NCBI GenBank assembly: GCA_965365655.1
Contig: CBDUCN010000090.1
Coordinates: 1 to 16,634 of the forward strand
DNA: 16,634 nt
Source: JBFHNV01 sp965365655
GTDB lineage: Bacteria; Pseudomonadota; Gammaproteobacteria; HK1
Direction: 5' to 3'
Made by a program: the position numbers and the translations under genes. Numbering within the stretch: position 1 is the stretch's first letter; each line of letters begins with the position of its first letter. This document shows, piece after piece, positions 7,573 to 15,131 of this stretch. The notes below the pieces were generated by a model that saw only the letters and a program-made list of their open reading frames with translations, was not told the DNA's origin and did no database searches.

Positions 7573-8325
7573 ATGCTCTTCGGCCCGCGCGCACCGGCGG
7601 TCGCGGACGAGGACTGGGCGGCGGTTCGCGAGACCTTCCAGACGCTCGCGGCCCTCGACGACGGGGCCTGGGAGCGGCTGCGCGCGATGGCGGCGCAGTT
7701 CCTCGAGCGAAAGTCCCTCGAGCCGGTGCAGGGGCTGGAGATGGACGATGCGGCGCGTGCCGCGGTCGCCGCGCTGGCCTGCCTGCCGGTGCTCGAGCTC
7801 GGCCTCGGCGCGTACGACGGCTGGACCTCGGTGGTGGTCTATCCGGGCGGCTTCGTCGCCCGCGGCCACGACGTGGACGAGGCCGGCGTGGTTCACGAGT
7901 TCGAGCAGGCGCGCAGCGGTGAGAGCTGGCTGCAGGGGCCGGTGATCCTGAGCTGGGAGGACGTGGCCGCGTCCGGGCACCGCGACGGCTACAACGTCGT
8001 GGTGCACGAGATGGCGCACAAGCTGGACATGCTCAACGGCGACGCGAACGGCTTTCCGCCGCTGCGCGCGGGGATGGACGAGGTGGGGTGGCACCGGGAT
8101 TTCAGCGCCGCGTTCGACGACCTGAGCGAGCGCCTCGACGCCGGGCGGCGCTGTCCCATCGACGACTACGCGGCGGAGAGCCCGGGCGAGTTCTTCGCGG
8201 TGGCCAGCGAGTACTTCTTCGAGCTGCCCGGCGTGCTGGAGAGCGCCTATCCGAAGGTGTACGCACACCTCGCGGCCTTCTACCGCCAGGATCCCGGCGC
8301 GCCGTACCGGCGCCGGCGGCTGTAG
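7573..8325 (+). CDS. mtfA: MtfA-family zinc-dependent peptidase
   Basis: A 250-residue cytosolic zinc metallopeptidase, close to the 265 residues of E. coli MtfA (Mlc titration factor A). In E. coli it binds the repressor Mlc and so influences glucose PTS expression, and it has aminopeptidase activity. The HExxH zinc motif is at residues 145-149 (VVHEMAHKLDMLNGDANG). The third zinc ligand is expected in the conserved SPGEFFAVASEYFFE helix, at E206 or E213. The N-terminal part (about 10-135) shows the usual family features, including the conserved VYPGGF. ATG at 7573 has only a weak upstream ribosome site, but no better in-frame start is visible. It ends 25 bp from the convergent SDR gene. No Mlc homologue is in the window, so its local partner is unknown. 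Confidence 0.93.
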   Translation: MLFGPRAPAVADEDWAAVRETFQTLAALDDGAWERLRAMAAQFLERKSLEPVQGLEMDDAARAAVAALACLPVLELGLGAYDGWTSVVVYPGGFVARGHDVDEAGVVHEFEQARSGESWLQGPVILSWEDVAASGHRDGYNVVVHEMAHKLDMLNGDANGFPPLRAGMDEVGWHRDFSAAFDDLSERLDAGRRCPIDDYAAESPGEFFAVASEYFFELPGVLESAYPKVYAHLAAFYRQDPGAPYRRRRL

Positions 8326-8350
8326 CGCTGCGTCGCGGGCGCCTCGCGGC

Positions 8351-9151
8351 TCAGCGCCCGCGGTGGCTGGTGACCGCGCCGGGCGTCGCGGTGCGCCCGC
8401 CGTCGACGGTGTACTGCGCGCCGGTCACGTTGCCCGCGAGATCCGAGCACAGGAACAGCACCACGTTGGCCACCTCCTCCGGCGTCGAGTAGCGCCCGCT
8501 CGGGATGGACGCCTCGTAGCTCGCGCGCGCGCGGTCCGGATCCGCGGGGTTCATCTGCCGGTTGAGGTCGCGGATCATGCGCGTGTCCACCGGGCCCGGG
8601 CACACCGCGTTCACGCGCACGCCGTGCCCGCTGACCTCGCCGGCGGCAACCTTCGTGAGCCCCACCACCGCGTGCTTGGAGGCCACGTACGCGGGCATGT
8701 TCGGGGCGCCCAGCAGGCCGGCGATGGACGCGGTGTTCACCACCGCGCCGCGCTGCTGCGCGAGCATCACCGGCAGCACGTGGCGAAGGCCCAGGAACAC
8801 GCCTTTCAGGTTCACCGCGATGACGGCGTCGAACTGGTCCTCGTCGTACTCCGCGATGGGTGCGACGGGGCCCTCGATGCCGGCGTTGTTGAAGAAGCAG
8901 TCGATCGCGCCGCAGGTTTCGACGGCGCGCGCGACGTAGGCGCGCACCTCGTCGGAGCGGCTGACGTCGGCCGTCACCGCGATGGCCTTGCCCCCGTCGC
9001 CCGTGATCGCCTCTGCCACCGCATCCGCCGATGCCGCGTCGCGATCGACCGCGACCACGGTCGCGCCTCCGCGCGCGAAGCCGAGCGCCGCCGCGCGCCC
9101 GATGCCGTTGCCCGCGCCGGTGATCAGCGCGACCTTGTCCGTGAAGTCCAT
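8351..9151 (-). CDS. classical short-chain dehydrogenase/reductase
   Basis: A 266-residue cytoplasmic NAD(P)-dependent oxidoreductase of the classical SDR family. The Rossmann glycine motif TGAGNGIG is at residues 11-18. D36 (VDRD) at the end of strand 2 favours NAD(H) over NADP(H). Other marks are ADV (61-63), NNAG (88-91), N114, and the catalytic S142 (TASIAG), Y155 and K159 (YVASK). The CPGPVDT cofactor loop and the VDGG near the C terminus are also present. The substrate is unknown; such enzymes oxidise hydroxyl groups on sterols, sugars, 3-hydroxyacyl thioesters and many others. The start is the ATG at 9151, with a weak AAGGTGG-type site upstream. It is divergent from the GFA gene, with a 102-bp shared regulatory gap, so co-regulation with aldehyde or alcohol handling is possible but inferred. 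Confidence 0.93.
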   Translation of the reverse strand: MDFTDKVALITGAGNGIGRAAALGFARGGATVVAVDRDAASADAVAEAITGDGGKAIAVTADVSRSDEVRAYVARAVETCGAIDCFFNNAGIEGPVAPIAEYDEDQFDAVIAVNLKGVFLGLRHVLPVMLAQQRGAVVNTASIAGLLGAPNMPAYVASKHAVVGLTKVAAGEVSGHGVRVNAVCPGPVDTRMIRDLNRQMNPADPDRARASYEASIPSGRYSTPEEVANVVLFLCSDLAGNVTGAQYTVDGGRTATPGAVTSHRGR

Positions 9152-9182
9152 CGTCCGCCACCTTCGCTGCCAGGAGCGTGAG

Positions 9183-9215
9183 AATGTAATGAGCTGCCCG
9201 GGAATCCGCTACATT
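9183..9215. promoter_or_regulatory. possible back-to-back -10 elements (TACATT pair)
   Basis: AATGTA (9183-9188) and TACATT (9210-9215) form an inverted pair 21 nt apart in the SDR/GFA divergent gap. Read outward on each strand, both are TACATT, a four-of-six match to the -10 consensus. They would give leaders of about 25 nt (SDR) and about 32 nt (GFA). The -35 regions are poor. The pair could instead be an operator with widely spaced half-sites. Confidence 0.3.
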
Positions 9216-9221
9216 GCACGC

Positions 9222-9247
9222 GGGAACGGGAAACGGGGAACAGGGGG
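9222..9247 (+). promoter_or_regulatory. G-quadruplex-type motif upstream of the GFA gene
   Basis: Four G-runs lie at 9222-9224, 9228-9230, 9235-9238 and 9243-9247, with loops of 3, 4 and 4 nt, which satisfies the canonical G3+N1-7 pattern. The motif is on the coding strand and ends 6 nt before the ATG at 9254, so in mRNA it would overlap or abut the ribosome site. The repeated GGGAAC units also suggest slipped-strand expansion. Folding is not shown. Confidence 0.5.
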
Positions 9248-9253
9248 CAGGAG

Positions 9254-10099
9254 ATGATCAACGGAAGCTGCCTGTGCGGCACCGTGCGCTTCGCGGTCGA
9301 CGGCGAGCCCGAGGACATGTCGAGCTGCTACTGCGCGATGTGCCGCAAGGCCCACGGCGCGGCCTTCGCGACCTACCTGCACTGCGCGCCCGGCGCGCTG
9401 CGCTGGATCGCGGGCGAGGACGCGGTGTGCCGGCACGAGTCGTCGCCCGGATTCGTGCGTGCGTTCTGCGGGCGCTGCGGCTCGGTCGTGCCGTACGCCG
9501 ACGCGCACCACGCGAACGTGCCGGCGGGGTTGCTGGACGACGATCCGGGAATACCGGTGTCGCGCCAGATCTTCACCGCCGGCGCGCCGGCATGGTGCCC
9601 CGTGGACCCGGCCGTGCCGCGCCACGACGCGTGGGAAGCCGGCACCGAGCGCCCGGTCGTCGCACGTGCGGCACCGGGCCCGGCGCAGCACGGGGTGCTG
9701 CGCGGCGGCTGCCTGTGCGGCGCGGTCGCGTTCGAGGTCACCGAGCCGTTCCGGCGCGTCCACCACTGCCACTGCAGCCGGTGCCGCAAGGCGCGCGCCG
9801 CGGCCTTCACGACCAACGGCTTCGTATCCGACCACGGGGTGCGCTTCGTGCGCGGCGAGGAGCGCGTGCGCACGTACAAGGTGCCGGAGGCGCAGTTCTT
9901 CACCGTCGCGTTCTGCGACACCTGCGGCTCCGGCGTGCCGCGCGTCGACCCGGGGCGCGGCATCGCCGTCGTGCCGCTGGGCGCGCTGGACGACGACCCG
10001 CAGCGCGCGGGCGACAACCACATCTACGTCGCGTCGGCCGCGCCGTGGGATCGCGTGACGGACGACCTGCCGCGCTTCGACGAGCGTCCGCCCGGCTGA
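9254..10099 (+). CDS. tandem two-domain GFA/CENP-V zinc protein
   Basis: A 281-residue cytoplasmic protein made of two fused GFA domains (glutathione-dependent formaldehyde-activating enzyme / CENP-V family). Each domain has all the usual zinc cysteines. Domain 1 (about 1-110) holds C6, C8, C25, C27, C30, C72 and C75. Domain 2 (about 148-262) holds C153, C155, C172, C174, C177, C221 and C224. The shared motifs are CLCG, CxCxxCRKA and FCxxCGS. Single-domain members are usually about 120-160 residues, so this is a duplication and fusion. GFA was proposed to speed formation of S-hydroxymethylglutathione from formaldehyde and glutathione; this activity has been questioned, so the function stays open. 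The ATG at 9254 follows a G-rich purine tract with GGAG directly beside it. The divergent SDR may be co-regulated. No formaldehyde dehydrogenase is visible in the window. Confidence 0.9.
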   Translation: MINGSCLCGTVRFAVDGEPEDMSSCYCAMCRKAHGAAFATYLHCAPGALRWIAGEDAVCRHESSPGFVRAFCGRCGSVVPYADAHHANVPAGLLDDDPGIPVSRQIFTAGAPAWCPVDPAVPRHDAWEAGTERPVVARAAPGPAQHGVLRGGCLCGAVAFEVTEPFRRVHHCHCSRCRKARAAAFTTNGFVSDHGVRFVRGEERVRTYKVPEAQFFTVAFCDTCGSGVPRVDPGRGIAVVPLGALDDDPQRAGDNHIYVASAAPWDRVTDDLPRFDERPPG

Positions 10100-10293
10100 G
10101 CCTGCGCCCGGCCGCGGCCCGTGCCGTCGCGTCCGGCGCCGAGGACGATCGCAGGGGTGCCGCGCGCGCAGGGAGCCCGCCGTGCGGGCCGCGTCGCCGG
10201 GGGGCGCGCGATTCACCGGTCCCACGAGCCCGGGCCCGGCGCCGATCGCGTCCTCCGCGTGCTGCACGGCGACCGACGCGCCGCCGCGAGCCC
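10100..10293. other. 194-bp gap between convergent GFA and livF
   Basis: No gene is visible. The stretch is GC-rich, and a short CCGGGCCCGG palindrome is present near the middle. No T-run is seen that would make a standard terminator. The open frames here are shadows. Confidence 0.4.
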
Positions 10294-11076
10294 TCAGTCC
10301 ACCTGGTAGTCCAGCCACTCCTGGATCATCTTGCGCAGCTCCTCGTCGCCGCCGAAGGCCTCGCGGCTGCCCTCCGCGCGGGTCGCGCCCAGATCCAGCA
10401 CGTACAGGTGGTCGGACACCGCCGCGCACTGGCGCACGTTCTGGTCCACCAGCACCACGGTGATGCCCTGCGCGGGCAGGCCGGCGATGAAGTCGTAGAG
10501 CTCGCGCGAGAGCTTCGGCGCGATCATCGCCGTCGGCTCGTCGAGCAGCACGATCTCCGGCTCCAGCACGATCGAGCGTGCGAGCTCCAGGAAGCGCTGC
10601 TGGCCCCCGCTCAGGTTGCCGGCCGCAGCGGAGCGCCGCTCGCGAAGGACCGGGAACATGTCGTAGACGCGCTCCAGCGCGCGCGCCGTGCGAGCCCGAT
10701 CGCGCCGGAAGTGCCAGCAGCCGAGGCGCAGGTTGTCCTCCACCGACAGGTCGTTGAACAGGCTGCGGCTCTGCGGCACGAAGCTCACGCCGCGGCTCAC
10801 CATCTGCGACGGTGACAGCCCGTTGACCCGCTCGCCGCGCAGGTACACGTCGCCGCGCATCGGCGCGAGGAAGCCGTACAGGGTCTTCAGCGCGGTGGAC
10901 TTGCCGGCGCCGTTCGGGCCGATGATGCCGGTGACCTGGCCGCGGCGCGCCTTCAGCGACACGCCGTTCAGCACCATGATGTCGCCGTGATAGCCGGCGT
11001 GCACGTCGCGCATCTCGAACAGGACCTCGTCCCGGTCGGCGGCGGGCGCGGCGGCGTCTGCGTTGCGGTCGTGCAC
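10294..11076 (-). CDS. livF: Liv/HAAT ABC transporter ATPase, LivF-type
   Basis: A 260-residue ATPase subunit of a branched-chain amino acid/amide (HAAT family) importer. Walker A GPNGAGKST is at residues 53-61, the Q-loop glutamine at Q102 (VPQS), the ABC signature LSGGQQ at 155-160 and Walker B IVLLDE at 175-180. The switch region reads LVDQNV, with Gln where most ABC proteins have His; this is usual for LivF. The protein has a roughly 16-residue Ala/Asp-rich N-terminal extension before the conserved region, so a later start is possible. GTG at 11076 lies 6 nt after the livG stop. It is the last gene of the minus-strand operon livM-livH-livG-livF and would pair with LivG as the ATPase heterodimer. 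Confidence 0.92.
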   Translation of the reverse strand: MHDRNADAAAPAADRDEVLFEMRDVHAGYHGDIMVLNGVSLKARRGQVTGIIGPNGAGKSTALKTLYGFLAPMRGDVYLRGERVNGLSPSQMVSRGVSFVPQSRSLFNDLSVEDNLRLGCWHFRRDRARTARALERVYDMFPVLRERRSAAAGNLSGGQQRFLELARSIVLEPEIVLLDEPTAMIAPKLSRELYDFIAGLPAQGITVVLVDQNVRQCAAVSDHLYVLDLGATRAEGSREAFGGDEELRKMIQEWLDYQVD

Positions 11077-11082
11077 GTGCGT

Positions 11083-11802
11083 TCAGTTCCCGAGGTAGGC
11101 CTCGATCACCGCCGGGTCGGCGCGCACGTCGTCGACGCCGCCCTCGGCGATGACCTCGCCCTGGTTGAGCACGACCAGGTGGTCGGAGAGCCGGTAGATC
11201 GAGGTCAGGTCGTGGCTCACCAGCAGGAAGCTGGTGCCGGCCTCGCGCAACGTCTCGATCTGCTGGATCATCACCCGGCACAGGGTCGGATTGACGCCGG
11301 CGAACGGCTCGTCGAGCAGGATCAGCGACGGCTCGAACATCATCACGCGGGCCAGCTCGAGCAGCTTCTGCTGTCCGCCCGAGAGCTCCTCGCCGTTGTG
11401 CGCGCGCAGGCCGGCGAGGCCGACGCGCTCCAGGCAGGCGTCGGCCTGCGCGATCAGCTCGACGTCCGGTCTCGGCGAGTGCAGCACCGGCACCAGCAGA
11501 TTGTCGATCAGGGTCATGCGGTGGAAGGTGCGCGGCACCTGGAAGGTGCGCCCGACGCCCAGGTGCGCGATCTCGTGCGGCGTGTGGTGGGTGACGTCGC
11601 GCCCGTCGACGGTCACACGCCCCTGGTCGCAGCGGTACATGCCGTTGACGCAGTTCATCACCGTCGTCTTGCCCGCGCCGTTGATGCCGATCAGCCCGAC
11701 GATGCGCCCGCGCGGCACCGCGAAGCTGACGCCGGCCACCGCGGTGAGGCCGCCGAAGCGCTTCACCAGGCCGTCCACCTGCAGGATGGGCGCCGCGCTC
11801 AA
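11083..11802 (-). CDS. livG: Liv/HAAT ABC transporter ATPase, LivG-type
   Basis: A 239-residue ATPase partner of LivF. I place the start at a TTG (complement of 11800-11802) that overlaps the livH stop as TTGA. Upstream of that point the open frame lies entirely inside livH in another frame and has shadow-like composition. The resulting protein begins (M)SAAPILQVDGLVKRFGGLTAV, as LivG proteins normally do. Walker A GINGAGKTT is at residues 39-47, Q-loop Q88 (GRTFQ), signature LSGGQQ at 140-145, Walker B LILLDE at 160-165 and switch His H197 (SHD). A purine-rich AAGGTG lies about 9 nt before the TTG. Translation is probably coupled to livH. The C terminus VIEAYLGN is also typical of LivG. Confidence 0.9.
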   Translation of the reverse strand: MSAAPILQVDGLVKRFGGLTAVAGVSFAVPRGRIVGLIGINGAGKTTVMNCVNGMYRCDQGRVTVDGRDVTHHTPHEIAHLGVGRTFQVPRTFHRMTLIDNLLVPVLHSPRPDVELIAQADACLERVGLAGLRAHNGEELSGGQQKLLELARVMMFEPSLILLDEPFAGVNPTLCRVMIQQIETLREAGTSFLLVSHDLTSIYRLSDHLVVLNQGEVIAEGGVDDVRADPAVIEAYLGN

Positions 11803-12719
11803 CGGCTGCGCACCTTGCCGAACAGTCCTTCCGGGCGCACGAAGATCACCGCGATCAGGATCATGAACCCGAGCATCTGCGCCGCCGCCTGCGGCAGCAG
11901 CACGTTCGAGACCTGCTCGACGACGCCGAACAGGATCCCGGCGGCCAGCGCGCCGACCGGGTGCCCCAGGCCGCCGAGCACGATCACGATGAAGCCGATC
12001 AGCGTGAGATCCGCGCCGCCGTTGGGGTCGATGGACGGAACCACCAGCGTCAGCAGCACGCCGGTCACGGCCGCCAGCGCCGCCGCGAGGCCGAACGCCG
12101 ACGCCGACAGGCGGTGGATGTCGATGCCGACGATCTGCACCGCCTCGCGGTTCATGATCGCCGCGCGCATCGCCTTGCCGGCCAGCGTGCGGTACAGGAA
12201 CCAGGTCATCGCGGCGATGATCACGGCGTTCACGGCCAGCGCCACGAGCCGCGCCGTGGGCACCAGCACGCGGCCGTCCCGGCCCTCGCCGTAGGCGTCC
12301 TCGATGGTGAACAGCACCACGTTGATGGGGTCGAAGCTGAAGTTCACCGGCCGCACGTCCGCCTCGAAGATCCAGATGAAGGTGGACACCATCATCAGCG
12401 AGACGCCGAACATCATCAGGAAGCTGGACGTCTCGGGCTCGTCCGAGCGCGCGAGGCGCGGGATGAGCAGGAAGTACAGCAGGTAGCCGGCGGCGAAGAA
12501 CGCGGCCGCGGCGATGGGCAGCGCGAGCAGCGGGTTGAGGCCGAACGCGTTGAGCAGCACGTAGGCGAGGAAGCCGCCGGCGAGGATGAACTCGCCGTGC
12601 GCGAAGTTGATGATGCGCAGCACGCCGCACAGCACGTTCAGGCTGGCGCCGATCAGCGCGTACACCGCGCCGAACACGATGCCGCCGACGAGGCCGTTGA
12701 CGAGGAGCACGGTGTTCAT
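11799..12719 (-). CDS. livH: Liv/HAAT ABC transporter permease, LivH-type
   Basis: A 306-residue inner-membrane permease with about eight hydrophobic segments. The NFAHGEF motif at residues 38-44 and the C-terminal GGLGHPVGALAAG and FVRPEGLFG motifs are hallmarks of the LivH group. The ATG at 12719 has GGAGGT about 12 nt upstream. Its stop overlaps the livG TTG start. It forms the translocation pore with LivM, encoded 46 bp upstream in the same operon. A polar insert at about residues 137-150 (DAYGEGRDGR) sits between two membrane helices; its role is unknown. The solute class is the same as for the binding protein and cannot be narrowed beyond amino acid or amide-like compounds. Confidence 0.93.
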   Translation of the reverse strand: MNTVLLVNGLVGGIVFGAVYALIGASLNVLCGVLRIINFAHGEFILAGGFLAYVLLNAFGLNPLLALPIAAAAFFAAGYLLYFLLIPRLARSDEPETSSFLMMFGVSLMMVSTFIWIFEADVRPVNFSFDPINVVLFTIEDAYGEGRDGRVLVPTARLVALAVNAVIIAAMTWFLYRTLAGKAMRAAIMNREAVQIVGIDIHRLSASAFGLAAALAAVTGVLLTLVVPSIDPNGGADLTLIGFIVIVLGGLGHPVGALAAGILFGVVEQVSNVLLPQAAAQMLGFMILIAVIFVRPEGLFGKVRSR

Positions 12720-12765
12720 CGCGCGCCGCCGACCTCCGTCGCTGCGGGTGCTGCGGGGACGGCCA

Positions 12766-13743
12766 TCACATGATGTACGCGCGCAGCCGCGGGTAGCGCT
12801 GCATCAGCGAGCCCACGATGCCGCGCGGCGCGAACAGGATCAGCAGCACGATGATGAGCCCGAGCAGGAAGTTGTTGAGCACCGGGAACGAGCGCCAGAT
12901 GAGCTCGTCCACCCATACCAGCACCACCGTGCCGACGAACGGTCCGAGCACGGTGCCGAGCCCCCCCGCCATCGCGTAGATCACGGTCTTCGCCGTGACC
13001 AGCACGTCGAACGCGGTCTGCGGGTCCAGCGCGCCGCTGAACCACGCCTGCACGCCGCCGGCGAGCGCGGCGAACAGCGTGGCCAGCAGCCACGCGTAGA
13101 GGCGCGAGCGCGCGACGTGCACGCCCATCGCGTCGGCGGCCTCCGGGTCGTCGCGGATCGCCCTCAGCGCCCGCCCGAGTCGCGAGTGCGCGAGCCACGA
13201 CGCGGTCACCAGCGCCGCGACCAGCACCAGCAGCATCGCGTAGTAGCCGTGCTCGCGGTCCGTGGTCACCCCGATGATGATGCCGAGGCTGCCGCCGGTG
13301 ATCTCGTCGGGCAGCAGCGACACGATGCGCTGGCAGATCACGGCCAGAGACAGGCTGACGATCGCGAAGTAGATCCCGGACAGGCGAAGCGTCGGCGCGA
13401 CCAGCAGCGCGAAGAGCATCCCGGCCGCGCCGGCGAGCGGGATCGCGGCGTACACGGGGATGCCGACGATCTTCACGGCGATGCCGGTGACGTATGCGCC
13501 GATGCCGTAGAACGCGACGTAGCCGAACGGCATGTAGCCGGCGAAGCCGGCGATGAAGTTGAGCCCGGTCGCCAGCGTCACCCACATCATCATCGCGAAG
13601 TACAGCGACAGGTTCCCGCCGAGCACCGGGATCGCCGCGCACCATACGAGGACGGCGAGCACCAGTCCGTACCAGATGACGCGGCGGATCGTGCCCTCTC
13701 GCGGTGCATCCGATACCGGGCGCGGGGCTGCGCTGCTGTGCAT
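12766..13743 (-). CDS. livM: Liv/HAAT ABC transporter permease, LivM-type
   Basis: A 325-residue inner-membrane permease, first gene of the minus-strand operon. ATG at 13743 is chosen because GGAG lies about 5 nt upstream; an earlier start at 13818 would add 25 residues with no hydrophobic or conserved character. The family signature GYMPFGYVAFYGIGAY is at residues 69-84. The cytoplasmic coupling loop RALRAIRDDPEAADAMG is at about 191-207. The tail LFAPRGIVGSLM is typical of LivM. The order livM before livH differs from E. coli livHMGF, a common variation. It pairs with LivH and is served by LivG and LivF. The solute-binding protein is transcribed away from it on the other strand. Confidence 0.92.
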   Translation of the reverse strand: MHSSAAPRPVSDAPREGTIRRVIWYGLVLAVLVWCAAIPVLGGNLSLYFAMMMWVTLATGLNFIAGFAGYMPFGYVAFYGIGAYVTGIAVKIVGIPVYAAIPLAGAAGMLFALLVAPTLRLSGIYFAIVSLSLAVICQRIVSLLPDEITGGSLGIIIGVTTDREHGYYAMLLVLVAALVTASWLAHSRLGRALRAIRDDPEAADAMGVHVARSRLYAWLLATLFAALAGGVQAWFSGALDPQTAFDVLVTAKTVIYAMAGGLGTVLGPFVGTVVLVWVDELIWRSFPVLNNFLLGLIIVLLILFAPRGIVGSLMQRYPRLRAYIM

Positions 13744-13898
13744 GAAGCTCCGGATTGACTGGTGCAGGGACGTGGCGGAGACTGCTTCGTCCCGCCTGTA
13801 CCGCGATGGTGAGGCCACGAGGGCTTCGACGCCGTCGATTCTGTTGCAGGCGGTTTGAGGGTGTCAATCGAACACGAACGGGAGAAGGGGGAACCATC
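13744..13898. promoter_or_regulatory. divergent regulatory gap of the importer locus
   Basis: This 155-bp gap separates the leftward livM operon from the rightward binding-protein gene and must supply both promoters. AAGGGGGA just upstream of 13899 serves as the ribosome site of the binding protein. TTGCAG at about 13844 could be a rightward -35, but no good -10 follows. I see no palindrome that I can name. Confidence 0.4.
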
Positions 13899-15125
13899 AT
13901 GACGTGTGACAGGAGAATGCTGCTCGGCACGCTGGCGGCGCTGGCCGTCACCGCGCTCGCGCCCGCGGGCGCGGCGTGGGCCGCGGACCCGATCAAGATC
14001 GGCATGACCGTGTCGTCCACCGGGCGCTTCGCGCTCGCGTCGCAGTCCGGGGAGCGCGGGCTGAGGATCTGGATCGACGACGTGAACTCGCGCGGCGGCA
14101 TTCCGGTCGGCGGCGAGAAGCGCACGATCGACCTGGTGACGCTGGACGATCGCAGCGACAAGACCATGGTGCCGCGCGTGTACGAGACGCTGATCAAGGA
14201 TCGCGGCGTCGACATCGCGTTCGGACCGTTTGGCTCCACGCTCACCGGTGCCGCCGCGACCACCACGGAGCAGTTCGGCAAGTTCCTCACGATCTGGTCG
14301 GCGTCCTCGGACGCGATCTACGAGCAGGGCTACCAGTACGTCGTGTCGGCGTCGCAGATCGCCGCGTCGCGACTGGGTCACCCGAGCGTCAAGGCGCTGA
14401 ACGCGATGGGCGTGAAGCGCATCGCGTTCGCGCACCTCGACGAGCCGTTCCCGGCCGGCATCACGAAGGGCGCGGAGGCGCTCGCGAAGGAGCTCGGCAT
14501 GGAGGTGGTGATGATGGAGAAGTTCGCCAAGGGCACCAAGGACTTCTCGATCATCATCCAGAAGGCGCTGGCGTCGGGCGCGGACGCGTTCTATCCGACC
14601 TCCTACGAGGGCGACCAGATGATCATCGCGCGCCAGCTGCGTGAGCTGGATGCGAGCTTCCCGGTCACCTACATGGTCTACGCGTCGCAGCCGCAGTTCC
14701 TCGAGATTGGCCAGGACGCGGACTACCTCGTCAGCCAGACGCTGCTGCACGACAAGATCAACTGGGAGGTCAACGCAGGGCTGCCGCGCGCCGAGGTGGT
14801 GAAGCGCTACGAGAAGCTGTTTCCGGACGTCTCGTACCCGCCGGACTTCCAGACCGCGCTCGCGTACTCCGCGGGGGCGGTGCTCGAGGAGATCATCAAG
14901 AAGGCCGATTCCCTGGAGCCGGCGAAGCTCAAGCAGGCGGCGCTGGACCTGAACGGCCAGCTCACCGTGATGACCGGCCCGTACCGGATCGAGCCCACGG
15001 GCAAGCAGGTCAGCATGGAGTTCGTGATCATGCAGAACCTGAACGGCGGCCCCGAGGTGGTGTATCCGCCGGAGATCGCGACCGCGAAGGCGGTCTATCC
15101 GGTGCCTGCGTACTCGAGCCGCTGA
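13899..15125 (+). CDS. HAAT-type periplasmic solute-binding protein (LivK-like)
   Basis: A 408-residue type I periplasmic binding protein for the adjacent LivMHGF importer. ATG at 13899 follows an AAGGGGGA site; a start at 13755 would add 48 arginine-rich residues. The N terminus is an export signal, with a hydrophobic core at residues 8-26 and a likely cleavage after AWA (28). It begins CDRRMLLG, so a Tat route is possible. The mature protein starts DPIKIGMTVSSTGRFA, the classic LivJ/K-type first strand, then GLRIWIDDVNSRGG and the IAFGPFGSTLTGA ligand region. The two-lobe fold then continues to YPVPAYSS. Branched-chain amino acids, amides and aromatic acids are all known solutes of this family. 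The amidase immediately downstream makes amides or their products plausible, but this is inference. Confidence 0.9.
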   Translation: MTCDRRMLLGTLAALAVTALAPAGAAWAADPIKIGMTVSSTGRFALASQSGERGLRIWIDDVNSRGGIPVGGEKRTIDLVTLDDRSDKTMVPRVYETLIKDRGVDIAFGPFGSTLTGAAATTTEQFGKFLTIWSASSDAIYEQGYQYVVSASQIAASRLGHPSVKALNAMGVKRIAFAHLDEPFPAGITKGAEALAKELGMEVVMMEKFAKGTKDFSIIIQKALASGADAFYPTSYEGDQMIIARQLRELDASFPVTYMVYASQPQFLEIGQDADYLVSQTLLHDKINWEVNAGLPRAEVVKRYEKLFPDVSYPPDFQTALAYSAGAVLEEIIKKADSLEPAKLKQAALDLNGQLTVMTGPYRIEPTGKQVSMEFVIMQNLNGGPEVVYPPEIATAKAVYPVPAYSSR

Positions 15126-15131
15126 AGTCCG

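Noticed and set aside
8325..8357. A possible hairpin GCGCTG...CAGCGC between mtfA and the SDR gene
   Set aside because: The 6-bp outer stem encloses a long imperfect interior and has no T-run, so it is too weak to call a terminator.
11803..12630. An apparent long N-terminal extension of livG
   Set aside because: This part lies in a shifted frame inside livH and has shadow-like Arg/Gly/Ala composition. The LivG family start fits the TTG at 11802.
13590..14750. A 386-codon minus-strand frame over the binding protein, divergent gap and livM
   Set aside because: It covers two recognised genes in other frames and has no conserved motifs.
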